Assembly: GCA_022428285.1 (NCBI GenBank)
Contig: JAKMCX010000116.1
Coordinates: 1-48,584, forward strand
Source: Flavobacteriales bacterium
Lineage (GTDB): Bacteria; Bacteroidota; Bacteroidia; Flavobacteriales_D; Sanyastnellaceae
Length of the DNA stretch: 48,584 nucleotides
Direction of reading: 5' to 3'
Shown here: positions 33,127 to 42,214 of the stretch, piece after piece
Numbering within the stretch: the first letter of the stretch is position 1
Layout: each line of letters starts with the position of its first letter
The notes under the pieces: generated by a model
The model's input: the letters and a program-made list of their open reading frames with translations, nothing else
Told to the model about the DNA's origin: nothing
The model's database searches: none
Position numbers and translations under genes: made by a program

Positions 33127-34830
33127 TCAGTCGAGATCGCGGAACTCCAGGTCGGAGCTCGCTTTTCCTGAGAGGCCAGCGTCCTTTTGGACAGCCATGT
33201 CGCGGTGCTGCTTGGCTTCTGCGCTGTTGCCGAGGCGGGCATTGGCGATGGCCAAAACATAGTGGGCCACTGCAGACTCATCGCCTGAGTTGTTCAAGAT
33301 GGTCTTGGCGCCGTTGGCGTCGCCGTTCAACAACTTGGCCAATGCGGCATTCACGGTGTTCTCACCGCTAAAGTTTGAGACAGCTTGGCTGTAGTTGCCT
33401 TCTTGGATGGCCAAAATGGCCTTGTTGTACTTCACGGCATCACCGGCACCGGAAGCGCTGGAGAACATGCGCTTGGCATCAGAGAGGTTGCCCTTCATGC
33501 GGGCTACAGCGCCGAGGTTGTTGTTGATGATGGGGCTGTCACCACGCTCATCGGCTGCCATGAAACGGTCAGCGGCTTGGTTCAGCTTGCCCATATCCAT
33601 GAGGCATACACCTTCGTTGTTTGGAGCGCGCCAATCACCACTGTGCACACGGCTGGCTGCTTCATACACCTTCAGCTTGTCCTCATTGGATTCAAACAAC
33701 GTTGCGGCGTAGAGCACTTCTTCTACCGTCAAAGTGTCTGGGTTGGACATCGCGAGATCCTTCAGCTCCTCGTCAGAGTAACCTTCAATGTCGTATTGGA
33801 GGGTGATCATCGAGCGGCGCAAGGCAGGAAGGATCTCCTTTTCGATTTCCTGGTAGGTCTTGGCGATGTTCTTGATCTCTTCCTCGCGGCGGTTCTTGTC
33901 GTTGTACATGGACAACACCCGAAGGATGAGGTCCTTGTCTTCGATGTTGGAGGCGCGCATGAGCGACTGGAAGCCTTCCCAGTCTTCACCTTTCGGATTG
34001 TTCCCGAAGAATCCATCCTCGGTGTCAATCTTGGCCCGCTTGAGCAATTTTGCGACGGCGGCATTGGCGCTTTCGGCGCGCTCCAAAGCGAGGTCTTCGT
34101 TCAAGGTGATTTCACCCTCGGGAGAAGCATAGGCGCTGACAGCAGTGCGCTTGAGCATAACACTGTCGTGGGCCGCAGCAAAAGAGAGGAATTCCTTCAT
34201 CTCCTTCATGTCTTCGTCCCTCAGCTCGGCGGAGCGGACATTCGAGCGGTTGTAGTCGTAGTTGATCTCAGCTTCTTGGGTATAAGACACCACGCGCTGG
34301 AAATCATCTTCTCCCATCACAAACCGGTCGTCAGACTGCACCCAATTCGGGGTGGTGATCACACCGTCGCCGAGCACCACAGGGGTGAAGTCCATGGACT
34401 TGCTGCCCATGGTACCGCTGATGCGCAGCTCGAGTCTGGCGCCATCCTCCATGCCTTCTTGGTAGGGCACAGATGCGCTGTAATCAAAAGACTTGGCGGA
34501 CTTGAAAGGCACCACCATGTAGTTTCCAGCGGCATCTTCTCCTTGGAAGCCCTGCGTTTCGAAAGCAGCTTCACCGCCGTCCCACACGAGAACCGGCGTG
34601 GCTTCGATGATGGCTTTTTTGGCGAAATACTTCTCGGGGAAGGTTCCAGAAAGGCTCAATGCGACCTCGCCACCCTGCATGATGAGGGGTTCGGGGTTCA
34701 TAGAGAGGTTCAATTCTTCGATGGCCTTGTCCATTTTACCCAGTCCTCCGCAGCCTGGAAGGGCGAGGAGAAGAGCGAGTGCTGGAAGGAGGAAAGCCAG
34801 AGTTTGGCGAAGGGGGTACTGCATTTTCAT
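33127..34830 (-). CDS. TPR/OmpA-like lipoprotein
   Basis: A 567-residue exported lipoprotein. The signal peptide ends in a lipobox (ALPGC near residue 25). After an N-terminal beta region, residues ~190-300 resemble an OmpA C-terminal peptidoglycan-binding fold (FLSFAAAHDSVMLKRTAV then SAYASPEGE and LALERAESANAAVAKLL). The C-terminal third consists of TPR-type helices (NNEGVCLMDMGKLNQAADRF, NNNLGAVARMKGNLSDAKRM, NKAILAIQEGNYSQAV). This points to an outer-membrane lipoprotein that ties the envelope to peptidoglycan; no specific role is known. The ATG at 34830 is used for the signal peptide; a second in-frame ATG lies two codons on. A consensus promoter is 16 bases upstream. Confidence 0.8.
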   Translation of the reverse strand: MKMQYPLRQTLAFLLPALALLLALPGCGGLGKMDKAIEELNLSMNPEPLIMQGGEVALSLSGTFPEKYFAKKAIIEATPVLVWDGGEAAFETQGFQGEDAAGNYMVVPFKSAKSFDYSASVPYQEGMEDGARLELRISGTMGSKSMDFTPVVLGDGVITTPNWVQSDDRFVMGEDDFQRVVSYTQEAEINYDYNRSNVRSAELRDEDMKEMKEFLSFAAAHDSVMLKRTAVSAYASPEGEITLNEDLALERAESANAAVAKLLKRAKIDTEDGFFGNNPKGEDWEGFQSLMRASNIEDKDLILRVLSMYNDKNRREEEIKNIAKTYQEIEKEILPALRRSMITLQYDIEGYSDEELKDLAMSNPDTLTVEEVLYAATLFESNEDKLKVYEAASRVHSGDWRAPNNEGVCLMDMGKLNQAADRFMAADERGDSPIINNNLGAVARMKGNLSDAKRMFSSASGAGDAVKYNKAILAIQEGNYSQAVSNFSGENTVNAALAKLLNGDANGAKTILNNSGDESAVAHYVLAIANARLGNSAEAKQHRDMAVQKDAGLSGKASSDLEFRDLD

Positions 34831-34845
34831 GAATCGTATCGCGGG

Positions 34846-34853
34846 CAAAAGTA
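34846..34853 (-). promoter_or_regulatory. Promoter -7 element of the TPR/OmpA-like lipoprotein
   Basis: On the minus strand TACTTTTG matches TAnnTTTG exactly, followed by CCCGC, and ends 15 bases before the lipoprotein ATG. It allows transcription separate from accA upstream. Confidence 0.55.
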
Positions 34854-34872
34854 AGTGTTCCTTAAACGCCAA

Positions 34873-35826
34873 TCAGGCCTGAACAACCCCCATAGAAGAG
34901 AACTTTCTAATACGGGCATCGATGCGTTTGTCGGGGTTCTGTACTCGGAGTTTGCGGAGGTGCTTTAAAATCTCTTCTTTGACGGAGGCAAATGCCGCCT
35001 CCCGGTCATTGTGAGCACCGCCCAAAGGCTCGGGGATGATGCCATCGATGAGCTTGTTTCCAAGCATGTCATCGGCGGTCAGCTTGAGGGCCTCTGCGGC
35101 CTTCATTTTGTGGTCCCAGGAGCGCCACAAAATGCTCGAGCAGGACTCCGGCGAAATGACCGAATACCAGGTGTGCTCCATCATGAGGACGCGGTCACCA
35201 ATGCCGATGCCCAATGCGCCGCCCGAGGCGCCTTCTCCAATCACCACACAGATGACAGGGACACGCAACTGCATCATTTCGATCAGGTTGCGGGCAATGG
35301 CTTCGCCTTGTCCCCTTTCTTCAGCTTCCAGTCCAGGGTATGCTCCAGGGGTGTCAATCAGGCAGATCACAGGCCGGTTGAACTTCTCGGCCAACTTCAT
35401 CAGGCGCAGGGCCTTGCGGTAGCCTTCTGGGTTGGCCATGCCGAAGTTGCGGTACTGGCGCAACTTGGTGTTGGCTCCTTTTTGCTGGCCGACAAACATC
35501 ACGGGGAGGTCGTCGATCATGCCCAAACCACCGATCATGGCTTTGTCATCCTTGCAATTACGGTCGCCATGGAGTTCCATGAAACGGCCGCCGGTGAGGG
35601 ATTCGATGTGATCCAGGGTATAGGGACGGTCGGGGTGCCGCGAAACTTGAACCCGTTGCCAAGGGGTCAGGTTGGCATAAATCTCCTCGCTGATCGCCCC
35701 GATTTTTTGCTCGAGGTCGGCCACAGTGCTCTGCATGTCGACCTGGCCTTGACCATCGATGTCCTGGGCTTGTTCGAGCTGTTCGCGCAATTGGCGGATG
35801 GGCTCTTCGAAATCGAGGTAGTTCAT
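34873..35826 (-). CDS. accA: Acetyl-CoA carboxylase carboxyltransferase alpha subunit
   Basis: A 317-residue AccA, part of the carboxyltransferase that makes malonyl-CoA for fatty acid synthesis. [19 protein letters not shown] is the standard start. [17 protein letters not shown] is near 59-75, [20 protein letters not shown] near 151-170 and [20 protein letters not shown] near 193-212 (oxyanion region). [13 protein letters not shown] near 224 is typical. Length is normal. It has its own promoter with a palindrome just downstream, in the gap behind rdgB. FabD, at 20 kb, uses the product. Confidence 0.96.
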   Translation of the reverse strand: MNYLDFEEPIRQLREQLEQAQDIDGQGQVDMQSTVADLEQKIGAISEEIYANLTPWQRVQVSRHPDRPYTLDHIESLTGGRFMELHGDRNCKDDKAMIGGLGMIDDLPVMFVGQQKGANTKLRQYRNFGMANPEGYRKALRLMKLAEKFNRPVICLIDTPGAYPGLEAEERGQGEAIARNLIEMMQLRVPVICVVIGEGASGGALGIGIGDRVLMMEHTWYSVISPESCSSILWRSWDHKMKAAEALKLTADDMLGNKLIDGIIPEPLGGAHNDREAAFASVKEEILKHLRKLRVQNPDKRIDARIRKFSSMGVVQA

Positions 35827-35850
35827 CTGGATGTTTCCTCAGTCTAAGCT

Positions 35851-35879
35851 CTGCACAGTGCAGAACTTATACAAACCTA
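35851..35879 (-). promoter_or_regulatory. accA promoter with candidate operator palindrome
   Basis: On the minus strand TAGGTTTG (35879-35872) is an exact -7 element. Nine to twenty-one bases further on is a perfect palindrome, CTGCAC-A-GTGCAG (35851-35863), extending to T...A on both sides. It would overlap the transcription start region, a typical repressor position. The cognate regulator is unknown. Confidence 0.5.
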
Positions 35880-35921
35880 AGTTCAGATGTCGAGTCTGAC
35901 GAAGGTCTCAATGAATCATTG

Positions 35922-36509
35922 TCAACCGCCGTTCTTGAGTTTCGCGACCATGGCCCTTACGGCTTTGCCGCGGTGACTGATGCGGTTCTTTTCCTCTGCA
36001 TCCATTTCGGCAAAGGTTGAAGTGGCACCGTCTGGAACGAATACTGGATCATAGCCAAATCCGTCGGCGCCGCTGCGCTGCAAAGCGATGGCACCAGGAC
36101 ACAATCCTTCAAAGGTTTGGGTCCCCTCGTCAGAGGTCAAGGCGATGACGGTTTTGAAGCGGGCACCGCGGTCGGATTCATTCCGAAGGGCATCGAGCAG
36201 CTTGTCCATGTTGGCATTGGCGTCCTTTTCTGGGCCGGCATATCGCGCGGTGTAGACGCCTGGTGCTCCATCCAGGGCATTGACTTCCAGTCCGGTGTCG
36301 TCTGCAAAGCAATCCACGCCATAATGGGTTTTCACATATTCCGCCTTTTGGATGGCGTTGCCTTCGATGGTCTCTGCCGTCTCGGGAACGTCCTCGTGAC
36401 AGCCGATTTCATCCAGTCCCACTACCGTGAACTGGGCTGCGAGGAGTTCGGCGATCTCCTTGACCTTTCCGGGGTTCCTTGTGGCAAATACGAGGCGGGG
36501 TAGCGTCAT
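35922..36509 (-). CDS. rdgB: XTP/dITP diphosphatase (HAM1/RdgB)
   Basis: A 195-residue HAM1 family enzyme, which removes non-canonical purine nucleotides such as XTP and dITP. Family motifs are FATRNPGKVKEIAELL near 8-23, DDTGLEVNALDGAPGVYTAR near 69-88 and DGFGYDPVFVPDG near 146-158, with the final ISHRGKAVRAMV near 177. The ATG at 36509 gives the standard start. It follows menE by 20 bases, so it may be carried on the tail of the menaquinone transcript. Confidence 0.94.
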   Translation of the reverse strand: MTLPRLVFATRNPGKVKEIAELLAAQFTVVGLDEIGCHEDVPETAETIEGNAIQKAEYVKTHYGVDCFADDTGLEVNALDGAPGVYTARYAGPEKDANANMDKLLDALRNESDRGARFKTVIALTSDEGTQTFEGLCPGAIALQRSGADGFGYDPVFVPDGATSTFAEMDAEEKNRISHRGKAVRAMVAKLKNGG

Positions 36510-36529
36510 GGGGCGAAGATGCAAAGGCT

Positions 36530-37591
36530 TCAGGTGCGGCGGACTTTCCCTGAAGCGGTTTCTTTAAAATGCGGCTGAAATTCTACTGCGCGTGGCCGGG
36601 CATTGCCCGCATCGGAGAGGGCGTCGAGAACTGCGGCCGCCAGGTTGCTGTCGTTTGGACCTTCCACCACCAGCGTGACGCAGGCTCCGAGGCTGTGGTC
36701 CGGCCTTCCGGTTACAAACCACCTTCTGTCGCCCAATGCGCGCTTCAACTGGGCAGACCACTGCCGTTCCAGTGCCGCGGGGTGGAGTTTGAGTCCTCCG
36801 GAATTGATGACATCGTCGAGCCTGCCCAGCCATCGAAATTGACGCCCACCAGCGGCTTCCGAGGCAGGTGCAGGCAGAATTTCAACGGCATCTTTTGTGA
36901 CCAAGCGCTGCACGCCACGCCGGGGGATGTCGAGGATCAAGGCCCCTGAAGCCGAGGTGCCAATTTCGACGCCGGGCAAGGTTGTATAGGCCTCTGTACC
37001 CAAGGTGCGCGTGGCCACATGCGTCAAGGTTTCCGTCATTCCGAAGCCATGATAAATGCGGCATTCAGCTCGAAGTGCGGCTTGTGCCAAGGTCGCTTCG
37101 AGGTCTGGAGAAAGCGGCGCACCGCCCAGGAGCAGGGTGGAAAACCGGTTGAGTTGACCGGAGTCCACAAGGTGCCTTGCTTGCATAGGCGTGGCCACAG
37201 CGAAGTGGTAGCGTCCGTGCGGGGCAGGAGCGGGTGGGACAGCAGGAGCGGCGGCAGGCCTTGATACGGTCAGGTCCCAGCCCAATGCCAATGCCCGCCA
37301 GACCATCATGCGCCCGCCTGTTCCTTCGGCAGGCAGCGCAGACCAAGCCGCTACCGTGGAAACGGCAGGGTTGTCCAGCTCGAAATGCTGTGCTGTAGCC
37401 TTGGCGGAGGCGAGGACGGCTTCCGCAGAAAACCGATGCTCCACAGGGTGGCCTGTTGATCCCGAAGTGATTGCCGTTGGGCATGCCTTCGTCCATTGGT
37501 CTTTGGCGGCAAGAAAGCCCGCGGTCCACGCAGCATCTCCAGACGGTGCGTGCACACGGCCTTCCGCTGAGATGCGCCAAGATTCGCTCAT
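36530..37591 (-). CDS. menE: o-Succinylbenzoate-CoA ligase
   Basis: A 353-residue acyl-adenylate-forming enzyme of the ANL superfamily; by context it is MenE, which joins o-succinylbenzoate to CoA. The ATP motif TSGSTGHPVEH is near 42-52, with YHGFGMTETLTHVATRT near 179-195, and the hinge RLDDVINSGGLKLHP near 257-271. A C-terminal Lys is in SGKVRRT. It is about 100 residues shorter than E. coli MenE because the N-terminal part is trimmed, as usual in Bacteroidota. The start overlaps the menC stop by four bases (ATGA). Confidence 0.9.
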   Translation of the reverse strand: MSESWRISAEGRVHAPSGDAAWTAGFLAAKDQWTKACPTAITSGSTGHPVEHRFSAEAVLASAKATAQHFELDNPAVSTVAAWSALPAEGTGGRMMVWRALALGWDLTVSRPAAAPAVPPAPAPHGRYHFAVATPMQARHLVDSGQLNRFSTLLLGGAPLSPDLEATLAQAALRAECRIYHGFGMTETLTHVATRTLGTEAYTTLPGVEIGTSASGALILDIPRRGVQRLVTKDAVEILPAPASEAAGGRQFRWLGRLDDVINSGGLKLHPAALERQWSAQLKRALGDRRWFVTGRPDHSLGACVTLVVEGPNDSNLAAAVLDALSDAGNARPRAVEFQPHFKETASGKVRRT

Positions 37592-38682
37592 GAAAGAATG
37601 GACGTGATGTCCCAGGTGTGCGGACCAGGGATGGCCTCACTGCCCGGTTGCGCGATGCGGAGGGTGCCCCCTTCCACCACCAATGGCGAGGGGATGTTTT
37701 CTGTAAAAAGGCTGCCCGTTCCCAGCCCTTGGGGAATCTTGGTGGCCTCTTCTAGCGTGGCGTCCGCCGCCCATTGTGCAATGGCGTTCAGGCCAATGTT
37801 GCTTTCCAATGCACTGGTTGCCCACCACTGGGCTCCGACTTCTGCAGCGAGGTCAATCCAGTGGTTGGCTTCGACCAGACCGCCAATCAAACTCGGTTTC
37901 AAGATGACAAAGGCCGGTTGGATCACATGCAACATGTTGCGGCGCAGCGTGGTGTCATGCACACCGATCAATTCCTCATCGAGGGCAATGGGGATGGCAG
38001 AATCCGAGCAGATGGTCTGCATCTTCTTCCATTGTCCAGGACGCACGGGTTGTTCCATGCTGTGAATGTCAAACGCAGCCAACCGCTCCAGTTTGCGCAA
38101 GGTCACAGCGGTGTCGTTATCGTCTAAACCGCCATTGGCGTCGAGGCGCAGGGTCACTTGGTCGGAAGGGGCCATGGCGCGAATGGCGCGCAGGCATTCC
38201 AATTCTTGCTCGAAGTCCAATGCCCCAACCTTGAGCTTGAGGGTGTCAAAACCACGCTCGATCAAGGACGCAGCTTGGGCGACCATACTGTCGGGGTCGC
38301 CCATCCAGATCAGGCCGTTGATGGGGATGGGTTGGCCTTCTGTAAAGGGGCCGGGAAACAACGTTCGGTCGCCATCGTTGAGCAAGTCGATCAACGCCGT
38401 TTCGGCGGCAAACCGGACCGCAGGGTACTGCAAGCTCATGGCTTTGGGGTCGAGCGTGCCAGAAGCCGCCAATTTCTTGAGCTCCATCCTTGCCCTGGGC
38501 ACACTTTCAGGGGAAAGCCCTGGAATCAAGCTGCATTCGCCGATTCCAATGCGGCCATCTTCGTCGACATCTTGGGCCACGACAAAGAAGCTCGGTTTGT
38601 CCGAAAGCACGCCGCGGGACGTGCCAGCAGGCTGTTTGAACTGAAGCGTGCGCTCTACAATGCGGATGTCAAAACCTGTCAT
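37588..38682 (-). CDS. menC: o-Succinylbenzoate synthase
   Basis: A 364-residue enolase-superfamily enzyme, which dehydrates SHCHC to o-succinylbenzoate. The active-site set is visible: LKLKVG near 144 (Lys-x-Lys), LRLDANGG near 176 (metal Asp), HSMEQPVRPG near 205 (Glu), ALDEEL near 232 (Asp) and FVILKPSLIGG near 256 (second Lys). N-terminal capping domain is normal. Start and stop overlap menA and menE as ATGA, so translation is coupled through the operon. Confidence 0.93.
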   Translation of the reverse strand: MTGFDIRIVERTLQFKQPAGTSRGVLSDKPSFFVVAQDVDEDGRIGIGECSLIPGLSPESVPRARMELKKLAASGTLDPKAMSLQYPAVRFAAETALIDLLNDGDRTLFPGPFTEGQPIPINGLIWMGDPDSMVAQAASLIERGFDTLKLKVGALDFEQELECLRAIRAMAPSDQVTLRLDANGGLDDNDTAVTLRKLERLAAFDIHSMEQPVRPGQWKKMQTICSDSAIPIALDEELIGVHDTTLRRNMLHVIQPAFVILKPSLIGGLVEANHWIDLAAEVGAQWWATSALESNIGLNAIAQWAADATLEEATKIPQGLGTGSLFTENIPSPLVVEGGTLRIAQPGSEAIPGPHTWDITSILS

Positions 38683-39590
38683 GCGGTGGCGCTCAAAAAG
38701 AAGAACAAGGAAATGGCGAAGGTGCTCAGTGCTATTTTTTTGAGTTCACCGTCCAGCTCGGCAGGGTCTTGCGTGCGGAAGACCAAAGCCAGGTGTTTGA
38801 TGTGAACCAATCCAAACAACCCGTACCACAGCTTTCCGTGCCACGGACCGTCGGCATCCAGTGCCCAAAACGCCAACAGGGCAGTCCAGGCGCCGCCCAC
38901 CAGCAGCGCATGGTACACTTTGCCCCGGTCAAATCCCATGCGCACGACCAGGGTGTGTTTCCCTGTGGCCGCATCCGATACATGGTCTCTCAAGTTGTTG
39001 AGGTTGAGTACAGCTACGCTGAGCAGTCCGATGCTCAAAGCAGGCAGGAGCCACATGGCGTCAAAGGTTCCAGCAATGAGTGCTGCAGTGCCCGCTACCC
39101 CTGCCACCCCAAAGAAGGCCAGCACACTGATGTCGCCCAAACCGCTGTATCCATAGGGGCGGTCACCGGCGGTGTAGGTGTAAGCAGCGCCGATGGACAG
39201 CACCCCTGTGCCGATCCAAAAGAGCACGGTCGTGATGTGGTCTCCGGCAGCCATCAGCACTGTAGCGATGCCCACCGACAAGGCCAGTGCCGCAGTCGCG
39301 ATCGTGGCCCGTTTCATTTGGGCAGGCGAAATGCGGCCAGAGGCGACCGCCCGGTCGCTGCGTTGGTGGCCTTCTGCGCGGTCTGCGCCGTTGGCAAAGT
39401 CACCCAAGTCGTTGGCAAAGTTGGCCAGCACTTGAAGCAAGATGACCGTGGCCAAACAACCGGCAAACAGAGGTCCGAAGCGCGCCTGCGGAACGCCCGA
39501 AGCCGCAGCCAATGCCCCGCCGGTCAAGACGCAGGCGCTGGCCAAGGGCAGTGTGCGCAGCCGCGCAGCCTGTATGAAGTCTCGAAGCAT
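38679..39590 (-). CDS. menA: 1,4-Dihydroxy-2-naphthoate polyprenyltransferase
   Basis: A 303-residue UbiA-family integral membrane enzyme which prenylates and decarboxylates DHNA to demethylmenaquinone. The first Asp-rich motif is NFANDLGDFANGADRAEG near 62-79 (NDxxD), the second DHVSDAATGKHT near 202-213. About eight to nine hydrophobic helices are present. It follows menB by five bases and precedes menC with a four-base overlap. The side-chain length cannot be read. Confidence 0.93.
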   Translation of the reverse strand: MLRDFIQAARLRTLPLASACVLTGGALAAASGVPQARFGPLFAGCLATVILLQVLANFANDLGDFANGADRAEGHQRSDRAVASGRISPAQMKRATIATAALALSVGIATVLMAAGDHITTVLFWIGTGVLSIGAAYTYTAGDRPYGYSGLGDISVLAFFGVAGVAGTAALIAGTFDAMWLLPALSIGLLSVAVLNLNNLRDHVSDAATGKHTLVVRMGFDRGKVYHALLVGGAWTALLAFWALDADGPWHGKLWYGLFGLVHIKHLALVFRTQDPAELDGELKKIALSTFAISLFFFLSATA

Positions 39591-39595
39591 GTTCC

Positions 39596-40420
39596 TCAGG
39601 GGAACTTGGGGTACTGTTGGAAGTCGGGGTCCCGCTTTTCGAGGAAGGCGTTCTTGCCTTCTTGGGCCTCTTCCATCAGGTAGTACATCAAGGTGGCGTC
39701 TCCGGCGAACTCCATCAGTCCTGCTTGGCCGTCAAGCTCGGCGTTGAGGCCGCGCTTGATCATGCGGATGGCCAATGGGGAACGCTTCATGATCGTTTTG
39801 CACCATTTGACGTAAGTCTCCTCGAGCTTCTCGAGTGGGACCACCGTGTTGACCAGGCCCATGGACTCGGCTTCCTTTGCCGAATACTGCTCACAGAGGA
39901 ACCAGATCTCGCGGGCTTTCTTTTGACCCACATGGCGGGCGAGGTAGCTCGATCCAAACCCAGCATCAAAGCTGCCCACCTTGGGGCCGGTTTGGCCGAA
40001 AATGGCGTTCTCAGAAGCGATGGTGAGGTCGCACACCACGTGCAACACGTGACCGCCTCCGATGGCATAACCATTGACTGCTGCAATCACAGGCTTGGGC
40101 AAGGAGCGGATTTTCTTGTGCAAATCCAGCACATTCAAACGGGGCACCCCATCGCCTCCGATGTAGCCACCCGTGCCCTTCACATTTTGGTCTCCGCCAC
40201 TGCAAAAGGCCTTGTCTCCGGCACCCGTTAACACCACAACGCCGATGTCCTGGCGCTCTCTCGCGATGTCCATGGCCTCGAGCATCTCCATGTTCGTTTC
40301 TGGGCGAAACGCATTGTAGACCTGCTGGCGGTCAATGGTGATCCGGGCAATGCCCTCGCAGAATTCAAACCGGATGTCCTCGAAGGGCTGAATTTGTTCC
40401 CACTGTCTTGCGTTCGCCAT
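39596..40420 (-). CDS. menB: 1,4-Dihydroxy-2-naphthoyl-CoA synthase
   Basis: A 274-residue crotonase-fold enzyme that closes the naphthoquinone ring from OSB-Co[15 protein letters not shown] near 78-91 forms the oxyanion region, [20 protein letters not shown] near 112-131 the second. [20 protein letters not shown] near 138-157 with its Asp is MenB-specific. The start at 40420 ([15 protein letters not shown]) matches the family; an ATG at 40477 would add 19 residues. It has its own candidate promoter inside the menD stop region. Confidence 0.94.
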   Translation of the reverse strand: MANARQWEQIQPFEDIRFEFCEGIARITIDRQQVYNAFRPETNMEMLEAMDIARERQDIGVVVLTGAGDKAFCSGGDQNVKGTGGYIGGDGVPRLNVLDLHKKIRSLPKPVIAAVNGYAIGGGHVLHVVCDLTIASENAIFGQTGPKVGSFDAGFGSSYLARHVGQKKAREIWFLCEQYSAKEAESMGLVNTVVPLEKLEETYVKWCKTIMKRSPLAIRMIKRGLNAELDGQAGLMEFAGDATLMYYLMEEAQEGKNAFLEKRDPDFQQYPKFP

Positions 40421-40496
40421 GTTTTGCGCTTTGGAGATTGACAACGCCGGGGCCATGGATGTTCTGATGGAGGCCATGAAGCCACCGGCACGGGCG

Positions 40497-40504
40497 CAAA
40501 TTTA
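40497..40504 (-). promoter_or_regulatory. Candidate internal promoter of menB merged with menD stop
   Basis: On the minus strand TAAATTTG, followed by CGCC, matches TAnnTTTG. Its first three bases are the TAA stop codon of menD (40504-40502). It would drive menB-menA-menC-menE-rdgB separately from the upstream menI-menF-menD part. Confidence 0.5.
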
Positions 40505-42214
40505 CACGCAGACGGCCTCCATGTAGCGGGCATATGCCGTTGCACTTTCCGCACCGGGGGTGAGGATTTCCAAAACTTGGGGTGCAGGAGATGGGGCCCA
40601 CCAATTGCGCAAGGCCGCTTGCAGTTCCGCTTCATTGTGGATGCGCTGGTGAATCAGGCCGTGCAGTTCACAAAGGGGACGCAGGTCTGTTGAGTGCTGC
40701 CACTCGAAGTGGCTTTCCAAAAGTCCCGTTTCCGCCGGACCATCAATCCATCTAAAAATTCCACCACCACCATTGTGGATCACAGCAATCCGGAGGGCCT
40801 TGGGCAGGGGTTGAATGTGAAAGGCGTTGGCGTCGTACAAGAACCCCAGCTCTCCCGTGATGAGGGCGGTAGGGCGCCCAGCAAGGGCAGATCCGACAGC
40901 GGTGGAGTTGCAGCCATCGATGCCGGCCACTCCTCGGTTGGACCAAGGGTGCGGGTCACTGCCTTCGAAGAGCTGTGCATAGCGCACCGGAGTCGAGTTG
41001 CCCAGGTGCAAGTCCCAACCTTTGGGCAGGGCCTGATGCAGGCAGCGGTGTGCCCGCAAATCACTCCATGGTGCAGCATCCAAGGCCGCGTTGTGCGCAG
41101 CACGCAGTCCATCTTCTAGGTCCCACCAGGTGCGTTGCCATGCTTCAACGTCGTCGGCTATGGCGCTGTCATTCGCCGGCTTGAAAGCAGCTGCTCCGGC
41201 CTCAAGGGCGGCGCCTACATCGCAGAGGACAGCACGGGGAGGGCGCGCAAAGGCTTGGGGTGCCTCTCCCGACGGTCCCAAGTGGAGGTGTTCAAAGTCA
41301 AGGGTGGCGAGGGCATCCCGCAAGCGTCTGGACACCAAGGGCGCGCCAAAGGTGACCACCAGGTCCGGTGCCAGGTCTTGCAGTGGGCGCCCGCTCTTTT
41401 GCCACGCAGTCAGCCAACGGTCGCAGGCAGATATGGCGGGAACGCCCGGTGCAAAAAGGCCGCTGGTGTTGTCGCCGGCAATGAGCGCGAAACTTCCCCA
41501 GGACCTGAGGGGTTCGGCAGAAAGGGGCACAGGCTGCGTGCCACCGAGCAGGAGCACTTTTTCTCCGGAGTTTACCGCTGCTTCCAAGCGGGATTTAAAC
41601 CAATCCGGCGGGGCTTTCGGGGCCCGGTTCCAGTTTGGCCCTGCGGGTTGGGAAGGGCGAAGCAGGGCGCTGTCCGCTTTCTGTTGCGGTTTTTCTGTTG
41701 GGTAAAGGGGAACGTCAAACGGACAATTGACGTGGATGGGACCTTGGTGCAAGGCCTGGGCCATGTCTTGGAGCATGGATTGGCCGGCGTCTCCTTCTGG
41801 ATGGTCCCAAATGAAAGACCCGCTGACCTGTTTCGCATGAACCCCGTCTTGAACGAGGGTTTGGCTTTGCCAGGTGTCGTGGGCTCCGTGAGGGCGGTCT
41901 GCGGTCAGGCTGATGAGCGGCAGTCCGACGCGGTGCGCTTCGGCAAGCGCGGGGCCGTGGTTGAGTGCTGCTGTGCCACTGGTGCAGCATGCGGCTACAG
42001 GTTGCTGAAGCGCCAACGCCATGCCCATGGCGTGGTGGGCGGCTGACCGTTCGTCGAGCGCCACCACCACTGGGGTGCCGAGTTCGACAAAGGCCTGAAT
42101 CAAAGGGGCATTGCGAGATCCTGGGCTCACCACCACTGCTCCTAGACCGTTCTTCGACAGTCCCGCAGCGAGCACCCTGGCCGATTCCAGCGCAGGTGAC
42201 CCTGAGGCTGTCAT
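40502..42214 (-). CDS. menD: SEPHCHC synthase MenD
   Basis: A 570-residue thiamine-diphosphate enzyme, which adds 2-oxoglutarate to isochorismate. The N-terminal segment VVSPGSRNAPL near 33-43 and ERSAAHHAMGMAL near 80 with the catalytic Glu are MenD-like. TSGTAALNHGPALAEAH near 99-115 and LISLTADRP near 119 follow. The ThDP-Mg motif is ITGELGFLYDANAFH near 453-467. Length is standard. The start overlaps menF as ATGA. Confidence 0.95.
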   Translation of the reverse strand: MTASGSPALESARVLAAGLSKNGLGAVVVSPGSRNAPLIQAFVELGTPVVVALDERSAAHHAMGMALALQQPVAACCTSGTAALNHGPALAEAHRVGLPLISLTADRPHGAHDTWQSQTLVQDGVHAKQVSGSFIWDHPEGDAGQSMLQDMAQALHQGPIHVNCPFDVPLYPTEKPQQKADSALLRPSQPAGPNWNRAPKAPPDWFKSRLEAAVNSGEKVLLLGGTQPVPLSAEPLRSWGSFALIAGDNTSGLFAPGVPAISACDRWLTAWQKSGRPLQDLAPDLVVTFGAPLVSRRLRDALATLDFEHLHLGPSGEAPQAFARPPRAVLCDVGAALEAGAAAFKPANDSAIADDVEAWQRTWWDLEDGLRAAHNAALDAAPWSDLRAHRCLHQALPKGWDLHLGNSTPVRYAQLFEGSDPHPWSNRGVAGIDGCNSTAVGSALAGRPTALITGELGFLYDANAFHIQPLPKALRIAVIHNGGGGIFRWIDGPAETGLLESHFEWQHSTDLRPLCELHGLIHQRIHNEAELQAALRNWWAPSPAPQVLEILTPGAESATAYARYMEAVCV

